This document shows positions 29,237 through 40,876 of a DNA stretch of 64,000 bases, piece by piece. The stretch spans positions 1 through 64,000 of the forward strand of contig CAZQRP010000002.1 of NCBI GenBank assembly GCA_964596125.1, in the 5' to 3' direction. Position numbers and translations under genes: made by a program. The first letter of the stretch is position 1. Each line of letters starts with the position of its first letter. Under the pieces are notes generated by a model. That model was not told the DNA's origin. It saw nothing but the letters and a program-made list of their open reading frames with translations, and searched no databases. This DNA is from CAZQRP01 sp964596125. Lineage in GTDB: Bacteria > Chloroflexota > Dehalococcoidia > GIF9 > UBA5629.

Positions 29237-29689
29237 TCATGCAATCTTTTCCTTGCTATCTAGCATAATAGTCACCGGGCCGTCATTATAGATATTTACT
29301 AACATGTGCTGCTGAAACTGACCAGTCGCCACTTTTAGTCCAGTATCACGCATGCGCTTCACAAAAAGGTTAAACAGAGATTCGGCCTGATCAGGTGATG
29401 CCGCTCCTGAAAAACTAGGCCGCCGTCCCTTCCGGGTATTAGCCATAAGAGTAAACTGGCTGACTATCAGGATATCTCCACCGATTTCCAATGCCGAGAG
29501 ATTAAATTTACTTGCCTCGTCGGAGAAGATGCGAAGGTGAGTTATTTTGTCAACCAGATAATCGATGTCCCGCTCAGTGTCTCCCTGAGCGACACCAACA
29601 AAAATAACCAGTCCATGACCAATTTCACCGACAACTTCAAAACCTGCCTTCACCGAAGCTTCGGTGACCCGCTGCAGCAATACTTTCAA
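29237..29689 (-). CDS. dtd: D-aminoacyl-tRNA deacylase
   Basis: Hydrolyses D-amino acids (and glycine on tRNA-Ala) from mischarged tRNA. The 150 residues have MKVLLQRVTEASV, the catalytic SQFTLMANTRKGRRPSFSGAASP with the SQ and the cross-subunit Gly-Pro region near the C-terminus (NDGPVTIMLD). It starts with TTG preceded by GGGGGT. Located upstream of fur on the same strand, 45 bp apart. Confidence 0.94.
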   Translation of the reverse strand: MKVLLQRVTEASVKAGFEVVGEIGHGLVIFVGVAQGDTERDIDYLVDKITHLRIFSDEASKFNLSALEIGGDILIVSQFTLMANTRKGRRPSFSGAASPDQAESLFNLFVKRMRDTGLKVATGQFQQHMLVNIYNDGPVTIMLDSKEKIA

Positions 29690-29765
29690 AAGACCCCCGA
29701 TATATTTGCCTGTGGCTGAGTTACCTTTTGATTTATTTTAGAAAAAAAGTCATACTTAATACAAA

Positions 29766-29794
29766 TTGACAGGTCATAGTTTGAATAGTACAAT
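29766..29794 (+). promoter_or_regulatory. Promoter of the bifunctional-nuclease-like gene
   Basis: TTGACA (29766-29771), 17-bp spacer, TACAAT (29789-29794), followed by a GGAGGGAGG ribosome-binding site. Confidence 0.7.
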
Positions 29795-29821
29795 AATTTT
29801 TGCGGCAAAACGGAGGGAGGA

Positions 29822-30631
29822 ATGGCAATGCTAGAAATGACAATTGATAGTATACGTGTCAGTATGATGAATTATCAGCACGTAGTTATTTTAAAAGAAA
29901 AAAACTCAGACCGTTATTTACCTATCTGGATTGGTCCTGCGGAAGCAGATGCTATATCCGTCAAACTACAAAATCTGGATATATCCCGCCCCCTGACTCA
30001 TGATTTATTGAAGAATACGATATTTGTATTAGAATCTTTATCAGGAACATCGGTCAGCAGAATTGTTGTTAATGACCTTCGTGCTGATACATTTTATGCT
30101 CAAATTATTTTTGAATTCAATGATGGTCCTATCCCAACCGCAGTCCAATTTCTAACGGAAAGCAGTTCTCTTCAAGACTATGATAAAGGCACGTCCTTGT
30201 CTATTATATGGCAAGGTAAAAAACATAATGCAAAAGTGATAGATAAATGGCAGGAGTCAGGGAGAAACTTCATGGAAGTGGAAAATGAAGGTGGCCTGAT
30301 GTTTGAACTCTGCTTCGATTCGGCTAATGAGCGATGGTTGCTGACCAAGGTAAAACTTGACTCCAGGCCCAGTGATGCGATCGCCCTCGCAGTAAGAGTA
30401 TCGACGCCACCTGATTCCCCTCACCTCCCTATCTATGTTGAAGATACAGTGTTGGATAAAGCCGGTATTATACTCGACCGGGAAACAGGAAAACCTATCC
30501 CACAAGAGAAAATTAGTGGCGGAGCAGGAGAAACTGGTAAGGTTGACGAGCAAGAACTGAAGAAACTTTCAGCTTTTTATGATTTCATCAATACTCTTGA
30601 CCTGGATGATCTTGGTAAACACAAATCTTGA
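29822..30631 (+). CDS. Bifunctional nuclease-family (DUF151/BFN) protein with an internal insertion
   Basis: The first 110 residues match the BFN/DUF151 fold (MLEMTIDSIRVSMMNYQHVVILKEK, YLPIWIGPAEADAI, DISRPLTHDLLKNT) and residues about 185-225 its C-terminal part (KLDSRPSDAIALAVR, IYVEDTVLDKAGI). Between them, after FEFNDGP, lie about 70 extra residues (including SIIWQGKKHNAKVIDKWQ) with no counterpart in ordinary DUF151 proteins as I know them. A 40-residue tail follows. The plant and Thermotoga relatives have reported nuclease activity; here it is inferred. Start at 29822 or 29828. A zinc-ribbon gene follows 24 nt later. Confidence 0.8.
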   Translation: MAMLEMTIDSIRVSMMNYQHVVILKEKNSDRYLPIWIGPAEADAISVKLQNLDISRPLTHDLLKNTIFVLESLSGTSVSRIVVNDLRADTFYAQIIFEFNDGPIPTAVQFLTESSSLQDYDKGTSLSIIWQGKKHNAKVIDKWQESGRNFMEVENEGGLMFELCFDSANERWLLTKVKLDSRPSDAIALAVRVSTPPDSPHLPIYVEDTVLDKAGIILDRETGKPIPQEKISGGAGETGKVDEQELKKLSAFYDFINTLDLDDLGKHKS

Positions 30632-30655
30632 ACATATCTATACTCTCCACCTACC

Positions 30656-30982
30656 ATGAATGAAAGCTTTATCAAAAAGTTAATGTCTCTGGCAAAGTGC
30701 ACCGCATGCGGAGGTCATTATAAAATAAGTGACATTAAGATCGTGGGGCATCGGGATGATGCATGGTTTCTCAATGTCTATTGTACATCTTGCCACAGGC
30801 AATCATTTGTCATCGCCGTCATCAAGAAAGACAAGTCTTTAGAGATAGTCAGTGACCTAACCGATGCGGAGTCAGCCGAATTTACCAAATCCGGAACCAT
30901 CAATGCTGACGACATGCTTGACCTGCACAATTTCCTTGAAGATTTCGATGGAGACTTCATCAGGCTTTTCAGTAGGAAATGA
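30656..30982 (+). CDS. Zinc-ribbon-like protein of unknown function
   Basis: A 108-residue protein with one four-cysteine site: KCTACGGHYKISDIKIVG, then NVYCTSCHRQSFV, i.e. CxxC-x(27)-CxxC typical of a zinc ribbon. The rest is acidic (ADDMLDLHNFLEDFDGDFIRLF). No family recognised. It is 24 nt downstream of the bifunctional-nuclease-like gene, probably cotranscribed with it. Confidence 0.7.
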   Translation: MNESFIKKLMSLAKCTACGGHYKISDIKIVGHRDDAWFLNVYCTSCHRQSFVIAVIKKDKSLEIVSDLTDAESAEFTKSGTINADDMLDLHNFLEDFDGDFIRLFSRK

Positions 30983-31007
30983 CAGAGAAGTACAATAGTT
31001 GTATAAT
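30979..31007 (+). promoter_or_regulatory. Putative ATP synthase operon promoter
   Basis: ATGACA (30979-30984), 17-bp spacer, TATAAT (31002-31007), at the end of the zinc-ribbon gene. It implies a leader of about 280 nt before the first atp gene. I see no riboswitch, strong hairpin or peptide within 31008-31290. Confidence 0.55.
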
Positions 31008-31290
31008 ATCTCGCTGGCAGACTTTACATCAATTATTCTTGAGTTAAATAACTGGCTTAAAACCAATCGTAACAAGCCCATAGCGAAGATTTAATACGGT
31101 TAAATAGTGTGGTTGCAGCAGGGTCTATTCAGGCATTTACAGCACTAAAAGAAGCTTAGCTGCTTCATACTACAGAATGTATCGGTTCATCTGTTATTGA
31201 ATATACTCACTTGAAAAGCAGAACTTTACAGGCAAGGTGAAATACCAGAATTAATATCTCGGCACTGTTCAGAAGGAAACACGTGCGATA

Positions 31291-31572
31291 GTGCGGCAAA
31301 TCAAACCTGAGCAACCGAAATCGAGAGAATGGATAAGACCACTTTGGTTTCTTTTCACGGTTGGCTGGTATGTAGCCTTAAGTCTTATCATACCAACCGG
31401 GATCGGTTACTGGCTTGACCGCCCGGAACAATTTAATAAACATCCATTATTTACTTTAATTGGATTCGGTTTTGGAACCATTATTGCCTTTTACGGGCTA
31501 TATCGCATGCTTCGCCAATTTTATACTGAACAAAAAGAACAACAGAAGGATAAGGAGCCAAACAGTAGTTAA
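31291..31572 (+). CDS. atpZ: AtpZ/AtpI-type ATP synthase assembly protein
   Basis: A 93-residue membrane protein with two hydrophobic segments (WFLFTVGWYVALSLIIPTGIGYWL and LFTLIGFGFGTIIAFYGLYRML), the AtpZ/AtpI layout. Such proteins precede atpB and are implicated in c-ring assembly or Mg/Ca transport. GTG start. It stops 2 nt before atpB. Confidence 0.8.
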   Translation: MRQIKPEQPKSREWIRPLWFLFTVGWYVALSLIIPTGIGYWLDRPEQFNKHPLFTLIGFGFGTIIAFYGLYRMLRQFYTEQKEQQKDKEPNSS

Positions 31573-31574
31573 AT

Positions 31575-32770
<1,196 letters not shown>

Positions 32771-32808
32771 ACAGATCCTGTAGAAATAATAAGTGTATAT
32801 AATGTGGT

Positions 32809-32834
32809 AGTCTAACGGCTTTACTCGTCAGACT
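32809..32834. other. Hairpin in the atpE-atpF gap
   Basis: AGTCTAACG (32809-32817) pairs with CGTCAGACT (32826-32834), one A-C mismatch, 8-nt loop. It is the only sizeable gap inside the operon (32771-32925), which also holds a TATAAT at 32798-32803. It could protect or partly terminate the atpE mRNA, or mark a secondary promoter for the downstream genes. Confidence 0.4.
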
Positions 32835-32925
32835 AGCTAGTAGCGCTTTTAAATCTATGCAATTTCAATGGCAATAGCCCGAAATGTAGTACATTACAAA
32901 AATGATTGAAAAATAATGGAGTGAG

Positions 32926-33420
32926 ATGGAAGGTCTTGGAATAAATCTACCCTTACTGGTTGCATTTGTTATAAACTTTATTATTTTGTTTGTATTACTG
33001 AGCATAGTTTTATATAAACCGGTGCTTAAAGTGTTAGATGAGAGACAGACAAAGATAAAGGAAAGCATGGATCAGGCTGAACAAATCAAGCAGCAAACGG
33101 CACGCACTGAAGAGGAGATCAAAGCACAACTGGAATCAGCGCGTAAAGAAGGACAAAACATAGTAGCCCAGGCAACACAGATAGGAGAAAGGCTCAAGAA
33201 TGAAGCAAAGGAAGAAGCACGCCAGGAAGCTGAGTCCCTCATTGCCAAGGCACAAGTAGAAATACAGAGGCAAAGAGATAAAGACCTGGACGAGCTCCGC
33301 AGTCAATTTGCAGATATTGCCATTTTAGCTGCCGAAAAAGTGATTAACGAAACGCTAGATAAAGGAAAACATCGCAAGCTTATAGATAAAACGCTGAAAG
33401 AAAGTACTACCTTTAAATAA
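32926..33420 (+). CDS. atpF: ATP synthase Fo subunit b
   Basis: Peripheral stalk protein of 164 residues: one N-terminal membrane helix (LLVAFVINFIILFVLLSIVL), the KPVLKVLDERQTKI motif and a long charged coiled coil to about residue 140 (AEQIKQQTARTEEEIKAQLE). ATG preceded by GGAGTGAG. Only one b-type gene is present, so the stalk is presumably a homodimer. Confidence 0.93.
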   Translation: MEGLGINLPLLVAFVINFIILFVLLSIVLYKPVLKVLDERQTKIKESMDQAEQIKQQTARTEEEIKAQLESARKEGQNIVAQATQIGERLKNEAKEEARQEAESLIAKAQVEIQRQRDKDLDELRSQFADIAILAAEKVINETLDKGKHRKLIDKTLKESTTFK

Positions 33421-33445
33421 GGCCAACAGAACAGGTTCATTATCA

Positions 33446-33985
33446 ATGTCAGTAACAATATCGAGCAAGCGCTATGCTCAAGCTGCCTTTCAGATTGCCA
33501 TAGAAAGAAACGAATTACGTAAATGGCACTCTGACCTGAGAAAGGTAGCCGGGCTAATGGAGAACCCTGAATTTGCTATCGTAGCGGAGAACCCCAAATT
33601 ACCGTTTGAGGTTAAAGCGAAGCTTACGCGTGAGAGTCTGGGTAAAATAAATCCTCTGGCTCTAAATCTGGCCTATATACTTATCGCCAAAAGCAAATCC
33701 AGAAGTGCAAGCCAAATTGCTGAAGAGTATGACCATTTAGTAGATGATTATCACGGGATCAAACGTGCAGAAGTTACCACTGTTATTCCGCTTGATGATT
33801 CGGAAAAGAAAAAACTAGGTCAACGCCTCGAAGCTATTATCGGGAGCAAGGTCAACATGGAGTTTACAATAGACCATTCTATTTTAGGCGGCTTCATTAT
33901 CAGGGTGAATGGCATGTTGATCGATGGCAGCGTTCGTAATAAACTGGAGTTACTGAAGAAAAATATAGTCGGGACCAGAAAGTAA
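33446..33985 (+). CDS. atpH: ATP synthase F1 subunit delta
   Basis: Links F1 to the stalk. The 179 residues begin [23 protein letters not shown] (helical N-terminal domain) and end with [22 protein letters not shown], the family's C-terminal signature GG(F)xxxxxxxxxDxSxxxxL. Starts 25 nt after atpF. Confidence 0.93.
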   Translation: MSVTISSKRYAQAAFQIAIERNELRKWHSDLRKVAGLMENPEFAIVAENPKLPFEVKAKLTRESLGKINPLALNLAYILIAKSKSRSASQIAEEYDHLVDDYHGIKRAEVTTVIPLDDSEKKKLGQRLEAIIGSKVNMEFTIDHSILGGFIIRVNGMLIDGSVRNKLELLKKNIVGTRK

Positions 33986-34008
33986 ATTCCCATAAGGGGG
34001 TGAGCAGC

Positions 34009-35520
34009 ATGACAACCAAAGGACGAGATATAGTTTCGGTAATTAAGGAACAAATCGAGAGTTTTGGCACCAGCATAACGATGGTAGATGTGGGAGCAGT
34101 AGTCGAAGTCGGCGATGGCGTTGCACGAATCCACGGGCTACGTGGGGCCAAATATAATGAATTACTGGAATTTCCTAATGGCATTATGGGGCTCGCTCTC
34201 AACCTGGAAGAAGATAATGTTGCCGCTGTTATACTTGGTGACTATGGCCAAATCAAGGAAGGTGACGAGGTCCGCTGCACAGGAAGAGTGGTCGAGGTGC
34301 CTGTAGGCAATGAACTGCTAGGTCGAGTAGTTACCCCACTAGGTGAACCATTAGATGGATTAGGTGCAATTAAAACAACAAAGACCAGGCCTGTAGAACG
34401 AGTAGCACCTAACGTAGTAATGAGACAGCCGGTAAATACGCCGGTACACACAGGTATAAAAATTATAGATAGCCTTATTCCAATCGGGCGAGGACAGCGT
34501 GAACTTATCATCGGAGACCGGTCTATAGGCAAATCAGCTATCGCCATAGACACTATCATCAGTCAAAAAGGTAAAGACCTTATTTGTATTTATGTGGCTA
34601 TTGGACAGAAAACATCCAAAGTAGCGCAGGTAATCGAAACGTTTAAAAAGTACGGAGCCATGGAACACACCGTAATCGTTGTGGCTAATGCTGCCGATAC
34701 AGCGCCTTTGCAGTATCTAGCTCCCTACTCCGGTTGTGCTATCGGCGAAGAATTCATGGAAGAGGGAAAGGATGCCTTAATTATCTACGATGACTTAACC
34801 AAGCATGCCTGGGCCTATCGGCAGATATCTCTGGTACTCCGACGGCCACCCGGTCGCGAAGCCTATCCCGGTGACGTTTTTTACCTCCATAGCAGACTCC
34901 TGGAACGGGCTGCTAAAGTGGCCCCCGAATATGGTGGAGGATCCCTCACCGCCTTGCCTATTATCGAAATACAGGCTGGAGACCTATCGGCCTACATTCC
35001 AACAAACGTTATTTCCATCACCGATGGTCAGATTTACCTCGAAACTGATTTATTTAATAGTGGTATTCGCCCTGCATTGAATGCAGGTCTATCAGTATCC
35101 CGGGTGGGTAGTACTGCACAAACAAAAGCCATGAGGCAGGTTGCCGGTAAATTAAAACTGGACATGGCTCAATACCGCGAGCTGGCCACATTCGCCCAGT
35201 TTGGTACTGCTGATCTGGATAAAGCCACTCGTTCTCAATTGGACCGCGGGCAGCGCGTTACTGAGGTATTGAAACAGCCACAATATATACCGATGTCTTT
35301 AAGTCAAGAGGTTGCGATACTCTATGCTGTCACCAATGGCTATTTAGATGACGTCCCGGTAGATAAGGTAGCTGAGTTTGAGCAGAACTTACACCGCTTC
35401 ATGGAAAGCAACCATCCTGAAATAGGTCAACGTATTGAGACCGATAAAGAACTAAAACCGGAAACTGAAGAGGACTTGAAATCGGCGATAGCTGAGTTTA
35501 AACAAGACATCACATATTGA
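34009..35520 (+). CDS. atpA: ATP synthase F1 subunit alpha
   Basis: Non-catalytic nucleotide-binding subunit, 503 residues. Walker A is [15 protein letters not shown] near residue 170; [42 protein letters not shown] and the [17 protein letters not shown] segment with the alpha Arg finger are all present. ATG at 34009 with AAGGGGGTGA upstream is preferred over the GTG at 34000. Confidence 0.97.
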   Translation: MTTKGRDIVSVIKEQIESFGTSITMVDVGAVVEVGDGVARIHGLRGAKYNELLEFPNGIMGLALNLEEDNVAAVILGDYGQIKEGDEVRCTGRVVEVPVGNELLGRVVTPLGEPLDGLGAIKTTKTRPVERVAPNVVMRQPVNTPVHTGIKIIDSLIPIGRGQRELIIGDRSIGKSAIAIDTIISQKGKDLICIYVAIGQKTSKVAQVIETFKKYGAMEHTVIVVANAADTAPLQYLAPYSGCAIGEEFMEEGKDALIIYDDLTKHAWAYRQISLVLRRPPGREAYPGDVFYLHSRLLERAAKVAPEYGGGSLTALPIIEIQAGDLSAYIPTNVISITDGQIYLETDLFNSGIRPALNAGLSVSRVGSTAQTKAMRQVAGKLKLDMAQYRELATFAQFGTADLDKATRSQLDRGQRVTEVLKQPQYIPMSLSQEVAILYAVTNGYLDDVPVDKVAEFEQNLHRFMESNHPEIGQRIETDKELKPETEEDLKSAIAEFKQDITY

Positions 35521-35529
35521 GGTTATGGA

Positions 35530-36390
35530 ATGATTAGCCCACGCATTCTTCGGCGGCGCATTCGCAGTGTTCAGAGCACCGCTAAAATCACCAGGGCGAT
35601 GGAGATGATCGCTACTGCGAGAATGAAACGCGCCCAGGAACAAGCGCTTGCTGGAAGACCTTATAATCAAAAGATAACCAATCTTATCGCTGACCTCGCT
35701 ACCGAATCAGGAAGAGAGGGTACCCTGCATCCTTTACTGGAGAAAAGAGAAACAATAAACAGAATTGCTGTAGTTCACATTACTTCTGATCGAGGACTAT
35801 GCGGTGGACTAAATGCCAACATCAACCGTCTCATTGGCAACTTTATTCTGGAACAGAGTGCGTCTGTTACGGTTATCGTTGTTGGAAATAAAGGACGGGA
35901 TTTCATGCGCCGTTCACAACGCGATATTCTAGCTGAATTCACCAAGATTAGCGACCGCCCCACCATATTTCAAACACTGCCTATCTCACGCATTATTATC
36001 GATGACTATACCAGTGGCAATATAGACCTGGTATACCTGTCCTATACACGATTTATGAGCACTATGCTGCAACGCCCGACAATCGAGCAATTGCTTCCCG
36101 TAGAACCGGCGGTAATACCGAAGACAGAGACAACAGAATTCATCTATGAACCCGATCCCAGATTTGTGCTAGGAGGGCTCCTACCACGCTTCATAGAGAT
36201 GAAAGTTTATCAAGCCGTACTCGAAGCCACAGCCAGCGAGCACTCGGCTCGAATGATTGCAATGCGCAATGCTACTGAAAACGCCAACGAGCTTATCGAA
36301 CACCTGACGCTATCTTTAAATAAGGCACGGCAAGAAATGATAACTACAGAGCTCCTTGATATTAGCGGCGGTGTTGAAGTCTTGCATTAG
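35530..36390 (+). CDS. atpG: ATP synthase F1 subunit gamma
   Basis: Central rotor shaft, 286 residues. N-terminal RRRIRSVQSTAKITRAMEMIATARMKRAQ and C-terminal SEHSARMIAMRNATENANELIEHLTLSLNKARQEMITTELLDI are the coiled-coil halves; SDRGLCGGLNANI is the conserved central loop. Located between atpA (9 nt) and atpD (12 nt). Confidence 0.96.
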   Translation: MISPRILRRRIRSVQSTAKITRAMEMIATARMKRAQEQALAGRPYNQKITNLIADLATESGREGTLHPLLEKRETINRIAVVHITSDRGLCGGLNANINRLIGNFILEQSASVTVIVVGNKGRDFMRRSQRDILAEFTKISDRPTIFQTLPISRIIIDDYTSGNIDLVYLSYTRFMSTMLQRPTIEQLLPVEPAVIPKTETTEFIYEPDPRFVLGGLLPRFIEMKVYQAVLEATASEHSARMIAMRNATENANELIEHLTLSLNKARQEMITTELLDISGGVEVLH

Positions 36391-36399
36391 AGGAGGTGA

Positions 36400-37796
<1,397 letters not shown>

Positions 37797-37797
<1 letters not shown>

Positions 37798-38222
37798 TGG
37801 CGACGTTAAGGCTTGAGATTGTAACAGCCGAGCGGCAGATTTTTGCTGACGATGTAAATGTTGTCATCGCACCGGGCATAGAAGGACAACTGGGTATTTT
37901 ACCCCATCACGCCCCACTAATGACGATGCTACAACCGGGGGAATTGATAGCTAAAAAGAACGGTGAAGAAATATATCTATTTATCAGCGGTGGTTTTCTG
38001 GAAGTACGTCCGGATAAAGTAATAATCCTGGCTGACGCCTGTGAGCGTTCTGATGAAATTGATATTGCCAGAGCTGAAGAAGCCAAACAACGCGCTCAAG
38101 AACGACTTCAATCCCAATCTCCTACAATGGACCATGCCAGGGCTGAAATCGCTCTCCGACGCTCACTCACCCGGTTGAGGGTCGCTGAAAGGATACGTAA
38201 AAAACAACGCCCTAACGTATAG
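37797..38222 (+). CDS. atpC: ATP synthase F1 subunit epsilon
   Basis: Rotor-associated regulatory subunit, 141 residues. The N-terminal beta sandwich reads [40 protein letters not shown]; the C-terminal helical hairpin ([36 protein letters not shown]) able to inhibit ATPase activity is full length. Last gene of the operon; no clear T-rich terminator follows before the convergent khpA. Confidence 0.95.
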
Positions 38223-38289
38223 TTATATACTTAATGGTCTCAGTCCGCAATAACCAAATCACAGTTTATCGTGATATTTATAATATTGA

Positions 38290-38517
38290 TTACACTATTT
38301 CAAGCCTGACCCGAATACCTTTTTTGGTCGCTGCCACTCGAAGCAAAGTTCGTATTGCCTCAGCCACTCGTCCCTGCCTTCCAATGACTCTTCCCTTGTC
38401 ATCCGCTGCAACCTCTAACTTAATTACCACTCTGCTTTCTTCGATTTCCTCAGTAACCTTTACATCGTCAGGTTCGCTAACAATAGACTTAGCGATGTAC
38501 TCTACTAGCTCTTTCAT
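38290..38517 (-). CDS. khpA: KH-domain RNA-binding protein KhpA
   Basis: 75-residue single type II KH domain protein: [19 protein letters not shown], then VAADDKGRVIGRQGRVAEAIRTLLRVAATK, with the GxxG loop as GRQG. KhpA-type proteins bind small and structured RNAs and sit next to rpsP in many bacteria, as here. The ATG at 38517 is chosen; a GTG three bases upstream is also possible. The start overlaps the rpsP stop. Confidence 0.93.
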   Translation of the reverse strand: MKELVEYIAKSIVSEPDDVKVTEEIEESRVVIKLEVAADDKGRVIGRQGRVAEAIRTLLRVAATKKGIRVRLEIV

Positions 38518-38870
38518 CACGATGTCTCCTTAGTGGTTGATTTGGTTCTGGATCTTGATCTAGTCCTGGGTTTTGTTGCGGACTTTGATTTTGATGATTC
38601 TGGCTCTTTGGTCGTACCCGGTTTATGCTTTTCCAGGACCCCGGATTTAGAAAGCAACCTTGCTACGGTATCGGTTGGCTGAGCTCCGTATCCAAGCCAT
38701 TTTAATGCCTTTTCCTCATCAATAAGGATGGTTTCCGGGTCTGTCAATGGATTATAATGACCAATAACCTCTATAAAAGCGCCATCGCGTGGTGATCGAA
38801 TATCTGCTACCACTATCCGGTACATCGGTCTGTTTCTAGCGCCTACCCTGCGTAATCTTATCTTTACCAT
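38517..38870 (-). CDS. rpsP: 30S ribosomal protein S16 with an Arg/Ser/Lys tail
   Basis: S16 core ([58 protein letters not shown]) followed by about 35 extra residues of low complexity rich in K, R, S and T (including [18 protein letters not shown]). The tail is unusually long for S16. The ATG at 38870 with AAGAAGGGAATA upstream is preferred over an in-frame start at 38903. It forms an operon with khpA. Confidence 0.93.
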   Translation of the reverse strand: MVKIRLRRVGARNRPMYRIVVADIRSPRDGAFIEVIGHYNPLTDPETILIDEEKALKWLGYGAQPTDTVARLLSKSGVLEKHKPGTTKEPESSKSKSATKPRTRSRSRTKSTTKETS

Positions 38871-38917
38871 TATTCCCTTCTTAAGTTGAATTCTCAACAA
38901 CAATTTTTATTTCGGCT

Positions 38918-38946
38918 ATTATGCCCCAAGCAGCTTTACGTGTCAA
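38918..38946 (-). promoter_or_regulatory. rpsP-khpA promoter
   Basis: On the minus strand TTGACA (38941-38946), 17-bp spacer, CATAAT (38918-38923), about 40 nt upstream of the transcribed leader start of rpsP. Confidence 0.7.
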
Positions 38947-39006
38947 TAGTACCAACTTTACTGCAAACCGACGAATAATAGCATCGTGTCTCCATGGCAT
39001 CAGGGG

Positions 39007-39035
39007 TTGCCTCTTACGGATAGAGCTATTATAAT
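39007..39035 (+). promoter_or_regulatory. nfi promoter, probably leaderless
   Basis: TTGCCT (39007-39012), 17-bp spacer, TATAAT (39030-39035). The -10 ends exactly 7 nt before the GTG at 39043 that begins the endonuclease V homology, the same spacing as at tsaD. Confidence 0.55.
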
Positions 39036-39042
39036 CAGAGAT

Positions 39043-39747
39043 GTGGAAGTATACCAGTTACACAGTTGGCAACTGAGCATTGCACGAGCCACACAAATAC
39101 AACGGGAATTAGCAAACCAGGTATCGAAAACAAGCGAGTTGTCCAACCCTCACCTCATTGCCGGTACTGACATATCGGCACCAGACCCCACAGGAATTGC
39201 ACGCGCAGCGGTGGTCGTCCTCCGCTATCCCGAGCTTGAGACCGTTGAAGTTAAGATAGTCGAGGGCAAACTCTCCTTTCCCTACATACCCGGCCTTTTA
39301 TCCTTCAGAGAAGCTCCCCTTGTTCTAGCTGCCTGTCAAAAGCTGTCAACCAGTCCTGACCTATTTCTGGTTGACGGACAAGGAATCGCTCACCCCAGGC
39401 GTCTTGGACTTGCCTCTCACCTTGGCCTGTTTCTAAATACACCCGCTATCGGATGCGCGAAATCCCGCCTGTGTGGCCGGCATGAAGCTTTAGCTGTTGA
39501 GGCTGGTTCATGTACTGATCTTGTTGACCACGATGAAATCATTGGGTCCGTTGTCAGAACTAAGGTAAAGGTAAAGCCTGTTTATGTCTCTATCGGTCAC
39601 AAAGTTGATCAGCCTACGTCCATATACTATACAATTAAATGTTGCCATGGCTACCGGCTTCCTGAACCTTGCCGACTGGCGCATCTTGCAGCGAGCGGCA
39701 AGTCACAGGATTATCAAAATAAGGTTTTTCAACGTAAGCTTTTGTAA
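39043..39747 (+). CDS. nfi: Endonuclease V
   Basis: Cleaves DNA (and RNA) near deoxyinosine. Family signatures: LHSWQLSIARATQIQRELA, the metal-binding IAGTDISAPD, YIPGLLSFREAPLVLAA, LFLVDGQGIAHPRRLGLASHLG and TPAIGCAKSRLCG. The frame is open back to a GTG at 38986, but homology begins MEVYQLHSW at the GTG 39043 and the promoter lies in between, so 39043 is chosen (234 residues). Confidence 0.9.
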   Translation: MEVYQLHSWQLSIARATQIQRELANQVSKTSELSNPHLIAGTDISAPDPTGIARAAVVVLRYPELETVEVKIVEGKLSFPYIPGLLSFREAPLVLAACQKLSTSPDLFLVDGQGIAHPRRLGLASHLGLFLNTPAIGCAKSRLCGRHEALAVEAGSCTDLVDHDEIIGSVVRTKVKVKPVYVSIGHKVDQPTSIYYTIKCCHGYRLPEPCRLAHLAASGKSQDYQNKVFQRKLL

Positions 39748-39771
39748 CTATGAAATAAAGCAGGAGTTAGT

Positions 39772-40876
39772 ATGCAAGAAGAAAAAGGGAAAATAGAAGC
39801 CCTGGCTCACCGAATTTCAGATATAATGGTGCGTCTTTGACATCTCAGGCAAGGAGAACGAAATCCGCAAGCTGGAAACTGAAGCCACTCGTCCTGAATT
39901 CTGGCTCGATCAAACAAAAGCACAGGCTGTTATGCGTCAACTGGACAATGTGAAAGATATCGTTTCTACCTGGCGTGAATTAGAAAAAAAAGTCACTGAC
40001 CTCGACGATATGCTAGCTTTAGTTCTTGAAGAAGAAGACAACTCTCTTCAAGAAGAAATTCAGAATGAGGTCGAAAAGCTAGCTTCACATCTCGATAGTC
40101 TGGAAATCCAGTTGATTCTGAACGACGAATATGATAGCAGAGATGCCATTCTAGCTATTCACGCTGGTGCTGGCGGCACTGAGTCTCAGGACTGGGCGGA
40201 AATGCTGTTGAGAATGTACCTGCGATGGGCAGAACGACATCAGTACCACACAGAAGTATTAGATACTTCCCCTGGTGAAGAAGCTGGTATTAAAAGTGCT
40301 ACCGTGGAAATTAAAGGTGAATATACCTATGGCTATCTTAAGTCAGAATATGGAGTCCACCGTCTGGTGCGCCTTTCACCATTCGATGCCGATCATGCTC
40401 GACACACTTCCTTTGTCCTGGTCGAGGTTATTCCCGAAGTCAAGGAGTCAACCGAAATCCAGATAAATCCCGAAGATTTGAAAATTGACACCTTCAGGTC
40501 CAGCGGGCCTGGCGGACAGCATATGCAAAAAACAAGCAGCGCCGTGAGAATTACCCATCTTCCTACCGGTTTGATCGTTGCCTGCCAGAATCAACGCTCC
40601 CAATATCAAAATAAAGAGAGCGCTATGCGAGTCCTCCATGCTCGACTCCTCGAATTTGAGCGCTTAAAAAAGGAAACAGAAAAGTCTCTGCTGAAAGGTA
40701 AACACGTTGCAGCCGGCTGGGGTAATCAAATTCGGAGTTATGTCTTACATCCATATAAAATGGTGAAGGACCACCGGACTGAGTATGAAACCAGCAATAC
40801 TTCCGCTGTCCTGGATGGAGAGATAGACGAATTTATCAATGCCTATCTCAAGTCCAAAGTTGGAGAAGAAAAATGA
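39772..40876 (+). CDS. prfB: Peptide chain release factor 2, programmed +1 frameshift
   Basis: RF2 terminates at UAA and UGA. The gene is split over two frames: ATG at 39772 with AGGAG 5 nt upstream, 22 sense codons ending CGT CTT, an in-frame TGA at 39838-39840 followed by C, then continuation in the +1 frame (CTT GAC ATC TCA) to the stop at 40876, giving about 367 residues. CTT-TGA-C is the classical RF2 autoregulatory slippery site. The second frame has the UGA-reading SPF motif (RLSPFDADHARHTSF) and the catalytic GPGGQHMQ. The usual AGGGGG stimulator upstream of CTT is replaced by a weak GGTG. The 3' end overlaps the metallopeptidase ATG. Confidence 0.95.

Noticed and set aside
31008..31290. 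Riboswitch or leader RNA before the ATP synthase operon
   Set aside because: The length would allow one, but no recognised conserved core or strong paired structure was found by reading.
39932..40876. prfB starting at the ATG in the second frame only
   Set aside because: That would drop about 50 N-terminal residues typical of RF2, while the CTT-TGA-C shift site and a good start at 39772 restore the full 367-residue protein.
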